Origin: Roseivivax marinus
Lineage (GTDB): Bacteria; Pseudomonadota; Alphaproteobacteria; Rhodobacterales; Rhodobacteraceae
Reading direction: 5' to 3'
DNA: 64,000 bases
NCBI RefSeq assembly: GCF_900109705.1
Contig: NZ_FOAI01000004.1
Coordinates: 186,001-250,000, forward strand
Below, piece after piece: positions 17,893 through 28,128 of the stretch; positions within the stretch are counted from its first letter, which is position 1; every line of letters starts with the position of its first letter. A model generated the notes under the pieces. That model had not been told where the DNA came from. It made no database searches and was given only the letters and a program-made list of their open reading frames with translations. The position numbers and the translations under genes were made by a program.

Positions 17893-19085
17893 TGAAATGG
17901 ACCGCATTCCCGGTGATCGGCGTCATCGTCGCGGTGATCGTCGCGTGGTCTTCGCTCTTCATCGTCGATGAGCGCGAGAAGGCCCTTGTTCTCCAGTTCG
18001 GTCAGATCAAGCAGGTGGTCGAAGAGCCCGGCCTCGGTTTCAAGGTGCCGGTGATCCAGGAGGTCGTGTACTACGACGACCGCATCCTGTCGCTCGACAC
18101 CGAGACCATCGAGGTCACGCCCGCCGACGACCGCCGCCTGGTGGTGGACGCCTTCGCCCGTTACCGCATCGCGGACGTGGTGCAGTTCCGGCAGGCGGTC
18201 GGCATCGGCGGCGTGCGCGCGGCCGAGGATCGCCTTAGCTCGATCCTGAACGCCGACATCCGCGAAGTGCTGGGTGCGGACCAGGTGACGTCCGACCGGA
18301 TCCTGTCGCAGGATCGTCGCGATCTCGCGCGCCGCATCCTCGCCGAGGCGCGGTCCGAGGCCGAAAGCCTCGGTCTGCAGATCGTCGACGTCCGGCTGAA
18401 GCAGACCAACTTGCCGCAGCAGAACCTCGACGCGACGTTCGCCCGGATGCGGGCCGAGCGCGAGCGCGAGGCCGCCGACGAAATCGCACGCGGTAACGAA
18501 GCGGCACAACGCGTTCGCGCCGCCGCCGACCGGACCGTGGTCGAGACCACCTCGAGCGCGACCCGCGAGGCGGACATCATCCGCGGTGAGGCCGACGCGG
18601 AGCGCAACCGCGTCTACGCGGAGGCTTTTGGCGACAACCCGGAGTTCTTCTCGTTCTACCGGTCGCTGTCGGCGCTCGAGCGGTCGCTGCAGCGGGACAA
18701 CTCGACCCTTGTGATCTCGCCCGACAGCGAGTTCGTCGGACCGCTGTTCGAGGCGATCCGTGCGGAAGGCCTCTCGGCCGTCGAGATCTCGGACACCGAC
18801 GTGGAGCGTCTGCGCGAGCTGGCTCCGCAATCCGAGATTTCGCCCGACCTGCCGGACAGCGCGCGCGAGGAGATCGAGCGCAGCGCCGAGGAGGCGGAGC
18901 GTCAGATCGAGGAGCGCGCGAACCAGCAGCGTGAGCAGGGCACCCCGGAGGACGCGCAGACCGACGAGTCCGCCGAGGATACTGCGGCGCCCGAAGAGGA
19001 TGCGACCTCCGACGACGACGCCGGGTCCGGTGATGACGCGCAGTCCGCGCCCGAGACGCCGGACGAGCCCGTGGTCGGCAACTGA
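17892..19085 (+). CDS. hflC: HflC, partner of HflK, with long acidic C-terminal tail
   Basis: SPFH protein, 397 aa, with one N-terminal membrane segment (about 5-23) and then the band-7 domain (VDEREKALVLQFGQIKQVVEEPG, written here only as a landmark at residues 25-47). The family core ends near residue 300. About 95 further residues are very rich in Glu, Asp and Gln (EEAERQIEERANQQ, EDATSDDDAGSGDDAQ) and probably disordered. They lie on the C-terminal, periplasmic side. Alphaproteobacterial HflC proteins can have such tails, but this one is long. It is coupled to hflK and followed after 2 bp by a DUF2065 gene. Confidence 0.93.
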   Translation: MKWTAFPVIGVIVAVIVAWSSLFIVDEREKALVLQFGQIKQVVEEPGLGFKVPVIQEVVYYDDRILSLDTETIEVTPADDRRLVVDAFARYRIADVVQFRQAVGIGGVRAAEDRLSSILNADIREVLGADQVTSDRILSQDRRDLARRILAEARSEAESLGLQIVDVRLKQTNLPQQNLDATFARMRAEREREAADEIARGNEAAQRVRAAADRTVVETTSSATREADIIRGEADAERNRVYAEAFGDNPEFFSFYRSLSALERSLQRDNSTLVISPDSEFVGPLFEAIRAEGLSAVEISDTDVERLRELAPQSEISPDLPDSAREEIERSAEEAERQIEERANQQREQGTPEDAQTDESAEDTAAPEEDATSDDDAGSGDDAQSAPETPDEPVVGN

Positions 19086-19087
19086 CC

Positions 19088-19276
19088 ATGACCGGCGAGG
19101 TGATCCTGACGCTTCTCGCCGGAGCACTGATCGTGGAGGGGCTGGCCTATGCGCTGGCCCCTTCGCTTGTGGAGCGGATGCTCGAGGCATTGTCCGCGAT
19201 GCCTCTGGAGGCGCGCCGAACGCTGGGCCTCCTGACGGCCGTGACAGGACTGATGCTCCTGTGGGCGGTCCTCTGA
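19088..19276 (+). CDS. DUF2065 (YjeT-like) small membrane protein
   Basis: A 62-aa protein with two hydrophobic segments (about 4-20 and 44-61) around a short polar loop, typical of DUF2065. It begins two bases after hflC and shares that operon, as in many proteobacteria where a yjeT-like gene sits beside hflKC. Its role is unknown. The context suggests an accessory in membrane protein quality control. Confidence 0.85.
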   Translation: MTGEVILTLLAGALIVEGLAYALAPSLVERMLEALSAMPLEARRTLGLLTAVTGLMLLWAVL

Positions 19277-19288
19277 GCGGCTGGCAGC

Positions 19289-19322
19289 GCGATCGGGCCA
19301 CGGCAGCTCCGGTCCCGATCGC
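19289..19322 (+). terminator. Hairpin after hflK-hflC-DUF2065
   Basis: GCGATCGGG (19289-19297) and CCCGATCGC (19314-19322) form a perfect 9-bp stem 12 bases after the stop codon. No T run follows, so it may be a processing or attenuation structure between this operon and degP. Confidence 0.45.
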
Positions 19323-19503
19323 TGGCCGGCCGCTTGCCCATGCGGTTGCGCGCCCTCTCTTCCCAGGTTGCATTCCTTTCACGCGCGCTTGACCGGCGTC
19401 ATCGGTTTAACGTGTTGCCGGAAAGCCGCGATGTTGCCAGAGTGTCCACGACGGGTCTTGGCGCCGCCCCGCAGCCGTGCGCCTGCCAATCAAGGAGCGA
19501 GAT

Positions 19504-20994
<1,491 letters not shown>

Positions 20995-21044
20995 TCCCGC
21001 ACGATCCACGCGGCCCTCTCCGTTCCCTCGGTGGGCTGCGGGAC

Positions 21045-21072
21045 GGCGCGCCCCTCGGGGGCGCGCCTTTTT
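21045..21072 (+). terminator. Rho-independent terminator of degP
   Basis: GGCGCGCCCC (21045-21054), loop TCG, GGGGCGCGCC (21058-21067), then TTTTT. A textbook intrinsic terminator 50 bp after the degP stop. Confidence 0.92.
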
Positions 21073-21091
21073 CGTTTCAGGGCGCGCGCGA

Positions 21092-21490
21092 TCAGAGGCT
21101 GATGCCGCGCCACCCCGCCTGCCGCCAGGTGATGCGACCGCTCTCCGGCCCGACCGTCCAGCAGATCAGACGCTTTCCCGCCGCGAAGAGCATCGGAAAG
21201 CTGTAGCGCCGCTCGAAGCAGGAGAGGTCCCCGTCGGGCGTGCCGTCGAGCTTGACGAAGCCGACCCCGTAGGTGGCGCGCTCCGCGAGGCCCGGCATTG
21301 AAACCATGGGCGGCAGCGGCTCCGCGGGCGCGAAATGACGGTCGCGGATCCGGGCGCGGGCGGTTGCGGCGTCGGTGCCGACGGGAACCTCCCGGTCGAG
21401 GAAGGCCATGTCGGCTTCGGGGATTTGCGTGCAGGCGCCCGCACCGCAGAGCAGAAGGGCGAGACACACTGCGCGGGTGCGGCTGGTCAT
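21092..21490 (-). CDS. Small hypothetical lipoprotein
   Basis: 132 aa beginning MTSRTRAVCLALLLCGAGAC, a signal sequence with a lipobox-like LLCGAGAC (cysteine at about position 20), so probably anchored in the outer or inner membrane facing the periplasm. The mature part has FLDREVPVGTDAATARARI and LSCFERRYSFPML. I recognise no functional domain. It is followed by the degP terminator on the opposite strand and preceded by a short spacer with a dispersed repeat. Confidence 0.7.
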   Translation of the reverse strand: MTSRTRAVCLALLLCGAGACTQIPEADMAFLDREVPVGTDAATARARIRDRHFAPAEPLPPMVSMPGLAERATYGVGFVKLDGTPDGDLSCFERRYSFPMLFAAGKRLICWTVGPESGRITWRQAGWRGISL

Positions 21491-21544
21491 CGGTCGAACG
21501 CGGCTCCGTGTGGATGCTACCGGATGAGCGATGGCTCTACCCTC

Positions 21545-21581
21545 ACGCTCCCGGGATATTTCAACCAGGAAGAAGGGCGGG
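21545..21581 (+). repeat. Dispersed intergenic motif, copy 2
   Basis: Reads ACGCTCCCGGGATATTTCAA then CCAGGAAGAAGGGCGGG. It lies between the two minus-strand lipoprotein genes. See copies at 6203-6235 and 53761-53795. A partial copy (ACTCCGGGATATTCCAGCC) is near 33518-33536. Confidence 0.55.
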
Positions 21582-21582
21582 C

Positions 21583-22125
21583 TCAGGTCCCTTGATCCGA
21601 GTCGGTATCTGGCAGGGGGACGGCGATCAGGCCGAGCGCGCGGGCGGTCTCGAGCGAGAGGCGGCCGGTGTCGAGGCCGCGCGCCGCCTGGTAGCGCCGG
21701 ACCGCCGCCACGGTGGGCGGGTCGAAGGCGCCGGTGATCGGGCCGGCATAGCCGCCACGGACGCGCAGCGCGCGCTGCAGCGAGGACACCAGCTCGACCG
21801 TCAGGACGGGCGGGCAGGGGACCTCGAAGCGCAGGTCGCCGCGGGGGCGCACGACCTTGGGCACCGTGGTGTTGCGGTAGATCGGGGCGCGGATCACCGT
21901 GCCGTCGTCGGCGATCTCGGCCTGCACCACCTGGACCTGGCCGGGGACCTGTTCGTAGACCGCGGGCACCGGCTCCACCGCCCAGCAGCGGCCCGAGGCG
22001 TCCGTCTCGGTGCGGACGCTGAGTTCGGGGAAATCGGTGGCCTCCTGATCCGGAGCCGGGGGCGCGGTGCAGCCTGCGGCGGCGGCCGCGAGGGCGAGCG
22101 CCAGGTGCGATCTCGGTCGGGTCAT
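21583..22125 (-). CDS. Lipoprotein with peptidoglycan-binding domain
   Basis: 180 aa from MTRPRSHLALALAAAAAGCT, with a lipobox cysteine at residue 19. The C-terminal part (about 110-170: LVSSLQRALRVRGGYAGPIT, GAFDPPTVAAVRRYQAARGL) is a PG_binding_1 fold, which holds proteins to the cell wall. The middle segment has no domain I recognise. The frame remains open far upstream, but only this start gives a signal peptide. It probably acts in the periplasm as a wall-associated factor. Confidence 0.82.
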   Translation of the reverse strand: MTRPRSHLALALAAAAAGCTAPPAPDQEATDFPELSVRTETDASGRCWAVEPVPAVYEQVPGQVQVVQAEIADDGTVIRAPIYRNTTVPKVVRPRGDLRFEVPCPPVLTVELVSSLQRALRVRGGYAGPITGAFDPPTVAAVRRYQAARGLDTGRLSLETARALGLIAVPLPDTDSDQGT

Positions 22126-22192
22126 GTCCGCTCGTCCATCCTCGTGCGGCGCCGGCTGCGTCTGACGCGCGTCCGGGCCGGATGGCGGCACT

Positions 22193-22597
22193 CTAGCCCC
22201 CCACGGGCGCGGGCGAAAGCGGGGCCTCTTTGGGCGCGGCGAGGAGGCGGTCGAGCAGCGGCGAGATGTCCTCGACGATCTCGGCGATGACGTGTGTGAC
22301 GCCGCTCTCGCGCTGGACACGGCCGGTGACGTGCAGCATCCGGCCGGCGATGACCGCGCGGCGGAAGCGTTCGTAGAGGGCGCGCCAGACGATCACGTTG
22401 ATCGCGCCGGTCTCGTCCTCGAGCGTGAGGAAGATCACCCCCTTGGCGGTGCCGGGCCGCTGGCGCAGGATCACCAGCCCGGCCACGGCGATGCGCGCGC
22501 CGTTGGGGGGGCGGCCGAGATCGTGAGCGCGCAGGCAGGCGGGCGGACGCGGCCAGCCGGCCATGGCGCCGGAGTTGGAGACAGGCATATCCGACAT
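22193..22597 (-). pseudogene. dnaE2: C-terminal OB-fold fragment of error-prone polymerase DnaE2 (SOS-box controlled relic)
   Basis: The frame encodes about 134 residues from the ATG at 22595-22597 (alternatives at 22588 and 22564). VAGLVILRQRPGTAKGVIFL, TLEDETGAINVIVW and VTGRVQRESGVTHVIAEIVE match the nucleic-acid-binding OB domain at the extreme C-terminus of DnaE2, a translesion polymerase normally near 1,000 aa. Nothing of the polymerase palm, fingers or PHP domain is present. The preceding 25-30 residues do not resemble DnaE2. A LexA box lies 5 bp upstream of the first ATG. It is most simply the remnant of an imuA-imuB-dnaE2 operon after internal deletion. It could instead be a small free-standing OB protein. 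Confidence 0.7.
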
Positions 22598-22601
22598 GAG
22601 T

Positions 22602-22616
22602 GAACAAATAGCGAAC
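22602..22616 (-). promoter_or_regulatory. LexA (SOS) box
   Basis: On the minus strand it reads GTTC-GCTATTT-GTTC, an exact match to the alphaproteobacterial LexA operator GTTC-N7-GTTC. It ends 5 bp before the ATG of the DnaE2 fragment. It also lies 96 bp upstream of the divergent ferredoxin gene, which it might influence. Confidence 0.8.
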
Positions 22617-22678
22617 ACGCGGCGGCCGGGCAAGTCCGCGGCGCGAAATCTCTGGAAGCCGGCGCGCCGCTCTTCTAG

Positions 22679-23035
<357 letters not shown>

Positions 23036-23088
23036 ACGGGGCGCCGCGACGCCCGGGGCGTCCATGGCGGCCGCTCGCCCACGGCGCG

Positions 23089-23775
23089 GTGGCGGCGGTG
23101 GGCCTGTGGCTGGGTGGCGCGGTCGGCGCCGTCGCGGATGACATCGCGGCGGCACGCTATCTCGAGCCCACCGGGCGCTATGACCATGGTGTGCTGGGCG
23201 ATGCGCTGGAATGGGGCGCGCTCGAGATCGTCCTGGAGGGCGGCGCGGCCTTTCGCGCGACCCTGCCCGAGGACATGGTGTTCGAGGATCTCGCGCCCCG
23301 GCTGTGGGACGTGGACGGCGACGTCACGCCCGAGGTCGTCGTGGTGGAAACCGCCCTCGACCGCGGCGCTCGGCTGGCGGTCTGGGACGAGACCGGGCGG
23401 CTTGCCGTCACCGGCCATATCGGCCGTCGCAACCGCTGGCTTGCCCCGCTTGGCGCCACCGATCTCGACAGTGACGGACGGGTGGAGATCGCCTATGTCG
23501 ACCGGCCGCACCTGCTGAAGGTGCTGCGGATCGTCCGGATGGAAGGGGATCGGCTGGTCGAGGTGGCCGAGCGCGGCGGCATCACCAATCACCGCCTCGG
23601 TGAGGACGTGATCCATGGCGGGGTGCGGACCTGCGGCAGCAGGCCGGCGCTGATCGCGGCCGACGCGGACTGGTCCCGCGTGGTGGAATTGCGCTTCGAC
23701 GGCGCCGCGATCTCGGCGCGGGCCGGGCGGCCATGGTCGCCGGAGGCGGCGGAAGAGGCCCTGGCGTGCCGCTGA
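23089..23775 (+). CDS. Exported FG-GAP/VCBS-repeat protein
   Basis: Probably a secreted or periplasmic beta-propeller-like protein. Two repeat cores are visible: LWDVDGDVTPEVVVVE and ATDLDSDGRVEIAYVD, both with Asp-rich calcium-type loops. The N-terminus is uncertain. A GTG at 23089 gives a short signal sequence (VAAVGLWLGGAVGAVA). The frame also runs back to a CTG at 23032, overlapping the ferredoxin stop, which would add a basic RRPGRPWRP stretch typical of a better signal peptide. It follows the ferredoxin closely and is probably co-transcribed. The function is unknown. Confidence 0.75.
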   Translation: MAAVGLWLGGAVGAVADDIAAARYLEPTGRYDHGVLGDALEWGALEIVLEGGAAFRATLPEDMVFEDLAPRLWDVDGDVTPEVVVVETALDRGARLAVWDETGRLAVTGHIGRRNRWLAPLGATDLDSDGRVEIAYVDRPHLLKVLRIVRMEGDRLVEVAERGGITNHRLGEDVIHGGVRTCGSRPALIAADADWSRVVELRFDGAAISARAGRPWSPEAAEEALACR

Positions 23776-24068
23776 TCCGTGGAGGCCCGCAGCAGTCGCA
23801 CGAAGGCGGCACTGATATCGTCGCGCTCTGAACGGCAACGCGCTCGATGCCTGAACGGCCCTTGAGCACAAGCTTCGGTCTGGGTCGTGCCCGCCCGTCG
23901 GTGCGGTCGCGCAAGGGCGGAGGGACGACGCACGAGGTACGCCTGCGGAACCGCTAACCCATTCTCAATGCTTGCTGTGCAAGGATCGCAAAGGCAGCAG
24001 TTCGGGGAGGTCCGGCAAACCGTTCAAAAATCACGTCTTTCCCGACGCTCACCCGAGCATGCGACACG

Positions 24069-24698
24069 CTATCTCACAGGCGCCAGCAACGCGTCCCGCG
24101 CGGTACAGTCGCGAACCACGTCGGCACCGCAGGGCACCGGCTCCAGTGATTTGGTCAGGCAAAGCCGTGCCTCCTGGATGCGGCCGCTGCGGCAGGTGAT
24201 CGTCACCATGTCGGCCTCCCAGCCGGGATTGGCCTCGAGGAACGCCTCCTCGACCACTTCCGCGGGCAGCGTCACCGCGTCCCTGAGGCGTCGGAGTACC
24301 TCGGGGCGGTGCACGCTCTCGAACGCGCGGCGCACGGTGTCGAGGTAGTCGGAGGCCGACAGCCCCGAGCAGGTGCCGTGCTTGCGCCACTGGTAGGCCG
24401 CGAGCCCCGTGGAGCCCATCACGTCCTCCATAGCGGCGCTTTGCCGCGGCGTGGGCGGCGCGGCGTCGGTCGGGCAGTAGGAGGGCCAGCCTGCCTCGTA
24501 TTGCGGCCAGAGGCCGTGCAGCACCCAGCCGAGCGGCCGGTCGCACTGTGCCGCTCCGCGCGCCTCTCCTTCGAGGGCGCACCAGGTGGGCGACCAGCTC
24601 ATCGACAGGACGTAGTAGTCGAACCGTCCCGCCGGCTCGCCCTCGGCGCGGGCCAGCGTGGCGGACAGGATCAGGGCCAGGGCGGCGCGGCCAAGCAT
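24069..24698 (-). CDS. RNase T2-family ribonuclease
   Basis: Secreted endoribonuclease of 209 aa with a signal peptide (1-18, ending ARAEG). CAS I is WVLHGLWPQ with H61, and CAS II is YQWRKHGTC with H107. At the place of the usual glutamate of CAS II (four residues before H107) there is Q103. Four or more cysteines (C40, C52, C75, C110) suggest disulfides and export. Such enzymes degrade periplasmic or external RNA for nutrients. The gene is divergent from the DUF1013 gene, and the 293-bp spacer 23776-24068 on its far side shows nothing I can name. Confidence 0.9.
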   Translation of the reverse strand: MLGRAALALILSATLARAEGEPAGRFDYYVLSMSWSPTWCALEGEARGAAQCDRPLGWVLHGLWPQYEAGWPSYCPTDAAPPTPRQSAAMEDVMGSTGLAAYQWRKHGTCSGLSASDYLDTVRRAFESVHRPEVLRRLRDAVTLPAEVVEEAFLEANPGWEADMVTITCRSGRIQEARLCLTKSLEPVPCGADVVRDCTARDALLAPVR

Positions 24699-24841
24699 TT
24701 TCTCTTTCCTCCGGCGGACGGCGTGACTATATACGCGGCCAGTTTCCCGACAACGGCAACCGTCCCGGACATCAGACCGGGACCCCTCGCGGCAGAGGCC
24801 CGGGGGAGGCCGCAGACGTATTCGATAGGAGAAAGACAGAC

Positions 24842-25621
24842 ATGGCCAGGCTCCTGCACCCGAAGGCGACCGCCGTCTGGCTGGTGGACAACACCACGCT
24901 GAGCTTCAAGCAGATCGCCGACTTCACCGAAATGCACGAGCTCGAGGTCCAGGGCATCGCCGACGGCGACGTCGCCGCCGGGGTGAAAGGCTTCGATCCC
25001 GTGGCGAACAACCAGCTCGAGCAGGGCGAGATCGACCGCGCGGAGAACAACCCGCTCTACGCGATGAAGATGAAGCACAACCCCGCCGCCCGCGACGAGG
25101 ACAAGCGCCGGGGCCCGCGCTACACGCCGCTCTCGAAGCGCCAGGACCGCCCGGCTTCGATCCTGTGGCTGGTCAAGTTCCACCCGGAGCTTTCGGACGG
25201 CCAGATCTCGAAGCTCGTCGGCACCACGAAGCCGACGATCCAGTCGATCCGCGAGCGCACGCACTGGAACATCCAGAATATCCAGCCCATCGACCCGGTG
25301 GCGCTGGGGCTTTGCCGCCAGTCCGAGCTCGACGCCGCGATCCAGAAGGCGTCCAAGAAGACCGGTGAGGTCATGGACGACGATGCCCGCCGCAAGCTGG
25401 TGTCGACCGAGCAGTCGCTCGAGATGGATCCCGAACCCCGGCTGCCCTCGGCGATCGAGGGGCTCGAGACGTTCAGCCTCAGCGAGGGCGGCGCCGAGCA
25501 CGAGAGCGAGTCCGAGACCGAGAAGAGCAGCGCCGACTATTCCGACGCGGAGAGCTTTTTCAACCTGCCCGACGACGATGACGACGAAGAGGACGAGGAC
25601 AGCGACGATCCGCGCGGCTGA
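24842..25621 (+). CDS. DUF1013 (TrcR-type) transcriptional regulator
   Basis: A 259-aa protein limited to alphaproteobacteria. The conserved N-terminal two-thirds includes MARLLHPKATAVWLVDNT, LSFKQIADFTEMHELEVQ and SDGQISKLVGTTKPTIQSI, two helix-turn-helix-like segments. I recall the Caulobacter DUF1013 protein TrcR described as an essential RNA-polymerase-associated regulator. The tail (about 215-259) is extremely acidic (DDDDDEEDEDSDD). The start at 24842 has an AGGAG site, and the open frame upstream is not conserved in character. It is followed by the hairpin leader of the chemoreceptor gene. Confidence 0.85.
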   Translation: MARLLHPKATAVWLVDNTTLSFKQIADFTEMHELEVQGIADGDVAAGVKGFDPVANNQLEQGEIDRAENNPLYAMKMKHNPAARDEDKRRGPRYTPLSKRQDRPASILWLVKFHPELSDGQISKLVGTTKPTIQSIRERTHWNIQNIQPIDPVALGLCRQSELDAAIQKASKKTGEVMDDDARRKLVSTEQSLEMDPEPRLPSAIEGLETFSLSEGGAEHESESETEKSSADYSDAESFFNLPDDDDDEEDEDSDDPRG

Positions 25622-25679
25622 TCGTCGTCGCCTCGGCAAACTGCATGGCAGGGTGATCTTAAGTCTTTGTTGAAGGCTG

Positions 25680-25720
25680 GGTGAGAGACATCGGCAAAAC
25701 CGTTGCCGGAGTCTCTCACC
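25680..25720 (+). promoter_or_regulatory. Long hairpin ending at the chemoreceptor start codon
   Basis: GGTGAGAGAC (25680-25689) pairs perfectly with GTCTCTCACC (25711-25720). Inside, CGGCAA (25692-25697) pairs with TTGCCG (25703-25708), T91-G709 can wobble, and one A-A mismatch remains, leaving a 5-nt loop. The ATG follows at 25721, and the only Shine-Dalgarno candidate (GGAG, 25708-25711) is inside the stem. It could block translation, serve as an operator, or terminate the DUF1013 transcript, though no T run follows. Confidence 0.7.
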
Positions 25721-28099
25721 ATGCCCCAGACCGATATCGGCCCTCCGATTCGCTTGCGCCGTCTCGTCCACGCAGCGGTTCTCATGCCGATCTTCGCCGC
25801 CCTCGCGTTGGGTGGCTGGCTGGTCTGGTCGAAGGCGGCCGAACTGCGCGAGGCGCGGCAGGTCGAACGGTCGATGGACCTCGCCGTGGCCTTGGGCGAC
25901 GTCGTTCACGAACAGCAGCGCGAGCGCGGCGCCTCCAGCGTCTATCTCGAAAGCGGCGGTACTCAGTTCGCCGAGGAATTGCGCGATCAGCGTCGGCGAA
26001 CCGATGCGCGCGCCAAGGACCTGATGGCCGTGCGCTCCCGGCTGGACGGGATGCTGCCCAGGGCGGTGACCGAAAGTCTCGTCGGATATGCCGAGGCGGT
26101 CACTCGGCGCCCTGAATTGCGTGCAAGAATCGACGCGCTCGACATTCAGGCGCCGGACGCGATCGGCGCCTATACCCAAATGAACACCACCGCGCTGACG
26201 ACGATCGGCCATCTCGGCTCGGCGTCCGGCGACGGCAGGATTGCCGCGCACGCTGTGGGGTTCCTCGCCCTCCTCGGCGCCAAGGAGAGCGCGGGCATCG
26301 AGCGGGCGGTCGGCGCGGGCGGTTTCGCGGCCGGACGCTTCGATGACGCGCGGCTTATGCGTATGGGCGCCTTGATAGCACGGCAGGACAGCTGCTTTGA
26401 CATTTTCCGCAGCATCGGTTCCGCGCCGTGGATCGCCACGCTATCCGAAATCGAGGCGTCGCCGGCGTCGAGGGAGCTGACGCAGATGCGCGCGGTCGCG
26501 CTGGACTGGCCGCGAACGAGGTCGCTTGGTGCCATCGCGGCTAGAGATTTCTTCGCAGCGGCAACCGAAAGGATCGTCGCGTTGAAGGCGCTCGAGGAAA
26601 CGGTCGGCGCTTCCATCGCCGGCGCGGCCGCCGCGCTCGTCCGCTCCGCAACTGTCGAACTGGCCCTCGCCGCCCTCGTCCTGATCGCGGGAATCGGCCT
26701 CAGCCCGATCGCCGTCCGCCGCTCGATCCGCCTGCTCGAGGGCGACGTGCACAGCGTCGTCGGCGCCGCAGAGGAGATGACCGCGGGACATCTCGAGGGG
26801 CCCGTTCCCTACGTCCGCCTGCGCGAACTCGTCAGCATGAGAATGGCGCTCGAAAGCTTCCGAAAGTCCATTCGCGAGGCTCTGCGCCGCGAAGGTCAGT
26901 TGCAGAGCAAGCGCGCCGCACGGATCGAGGCCGAGGCATCCAAGGCAGCCGAAATCGCGCGGTTCGAGCAGGCGGCTTCCGAGGAGCGGGCCCGCCGCGC
27001 CTCCGCGGAGGCTGCGCACGTTGCCGAGGTTGCGGCCGAAGTTAACGGCATCGTCACCGCCTATGGGGAAGGGGACTTCGCCCGCCGTATAGACCTGGCT
27101 GGCGGGGACGGGCAACTCGCGGCGGTCTGCCAGGGCATAAACCGAATCGGCGATTCCGTCGGTGCCGCCCTAGGTGCGATCCGCAAGGCGCAGGACCACC
27201 TTGCCGAACGCGACCTCTCCTTCCGCCTGCCGGACAGCTTCAACGGCGTGTTCGGCGACATCGCCCGGGCGATGAACGAAGCGAACACGGCGATGGCGGA
27301 GACCGTGGCGCGCATCGGCCTCGCGACATCCGAAATCGATACGTCGATCGGCGAAATCGGCGAGGCGGCGCAGGGCCTGGCCGAACGCTCCGAGCGCAAC
27401 GCCGCGGTCCTGGAGGAAACGACCGCTTCACTGACCCAGATGGCGGAGTTGATCTCGGTTTCCACGGTGAAGTCGCGCGATGCGGAGAAACTGGTCGCCG
27501 AAATCTCGAGTCGGGCCGACGTAGGAAACGACACTGTGCAAAAGGCCATCGCGGCAATGGAGACGATCAGATCCGCCTCCAAGCGGATCGACGGCGTGTT
27601 GAAGGTGATCGACGACATTGCCTTCCAGACCAACCTTCTCGCGCTCAACGCGGGCGTGGAGGCAGCACGCGCCGGGGATGCCGGGCGCGGCTTCGCCGTC
27701 GTCGCGGCAGAGGTTCGCGCCCTCGCGCTGCGTTCTTCGGATGCCTCGCGCGAGATCTCCGAGATGATCGCTTCGTCGGGCGTGGCGGTGCAGCAGGGGG
27801 TCGCGCTGGTCAACAACAGCGGCGAAGCCTTCGCCGACATCGTGACAGGCGTGCGCGACACCCGTGCGCGAATCGTCGAGATCGCCTCGGCAGCTACCGA
27901 ATCGGAGGCCACCGTTCGCCATATCTCGGACGCGACGTCCGAACTCGACCAAGTGATCCAGCGCAACGCTGCGATGTTCGAGGAGACGAATGCGGCCATC
28001 GGCACGCTGCGAACCGAAACAGAGGCGCTGGTTTGCCAAGTCTCTGCTTTCCGATTGCCCGAGGGGCCTGTCCGGCGGCAGAGCCCCCGCGCAGCATGA
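25721..28099 (+). CDS. Methyl-accepting chemotaxis protein with nitrate/nitrite-sensing (NIT-like) domain
   Basis: A 792-aa transmembrane receptor. There is a membrane segment at about 21-38, a periplasmic helical sensor (about 45-300) with the NIT-type motif [18 protein letters not shown], a second membrane segment (about 305-328), a HAMP region, a second HAMP-like stretch, then the signalling domain with the conserved tip [18 protein letters not shown] and [19 protein letters not shown] domains are known or predicted to bind nitrate or nitrite. No other chemotaxis gene is in the window, so it is an orphan receptor. A TTG at 25703 could add six residues, but the ATG at 25721 is preferred. 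Expression may be controlled by the hairpin just upstream. Confidence 0.88.
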   Translation: MPQTDIGPPIRLRRLVHAAVLMPIFAALALGGWLVWSKAAELREARQVERSMDLAVALGDVVHEQQRERGASSVYLESGGTQFAEELRDQRRRTDARAKDLMAVRSRLDGMLPRAVTESLVGYAEAVTRRPELRARIDALDIQAPDAIGAYTQMNTTALTTIGHLGSASGDGRIAAHAVGFLALLGAKESAGIERAVGAGGFAAGRFDDARLMRMGALIARQDSCFDIFRSIGSAPWIATLSEIEASPASRELTQMRAVALDWPRTRSLGAIAARDFFAAATERIVALKALEETVGASIAGAAAALVRSATVELALAALVLIAGIGLSPIAVRRSIRLLEGDVHSVVGAAEEMTAGHLEGPVPYVRLRELVSMRMALESFRKSIREALRREGQLQSKRAARIEAEASKAAEIARFEQAASEERARRASAEAAHVAEVAAEVNGIVTAYGEGDFARRIDLAGGDGQLAAVCQGINRIGDSVGAALGAIRKAQDHLAERDLSFRLPDSFNGVFGDIARAMNEANTAMAETVARIGLATSEIDTSIGEIGEAAQGLAERSERNAAVLEETTASLTQMAELISVSTVKSRDAEKLVAEISSRADVGNDTVQKAIAAMETIRSASKRIDGVLKVIDDIAFQTNLLALNAGVEAARAGDAGRGFAVVAAEVRALALRSSDASREISEMIASSGVAVQQGVALVNNSGEAFADIVTGVRDTRARIVEIASAATESEATVRHISDATSELDQVIQRNAAMFEETNAAIGTLRTETEALVCQVSAFRLPEGPVRRQSPRAA

Positions 28100-28128
28100 T
28101 GTCCCCCGTCCTTTGCGGGGCTCTTGCG

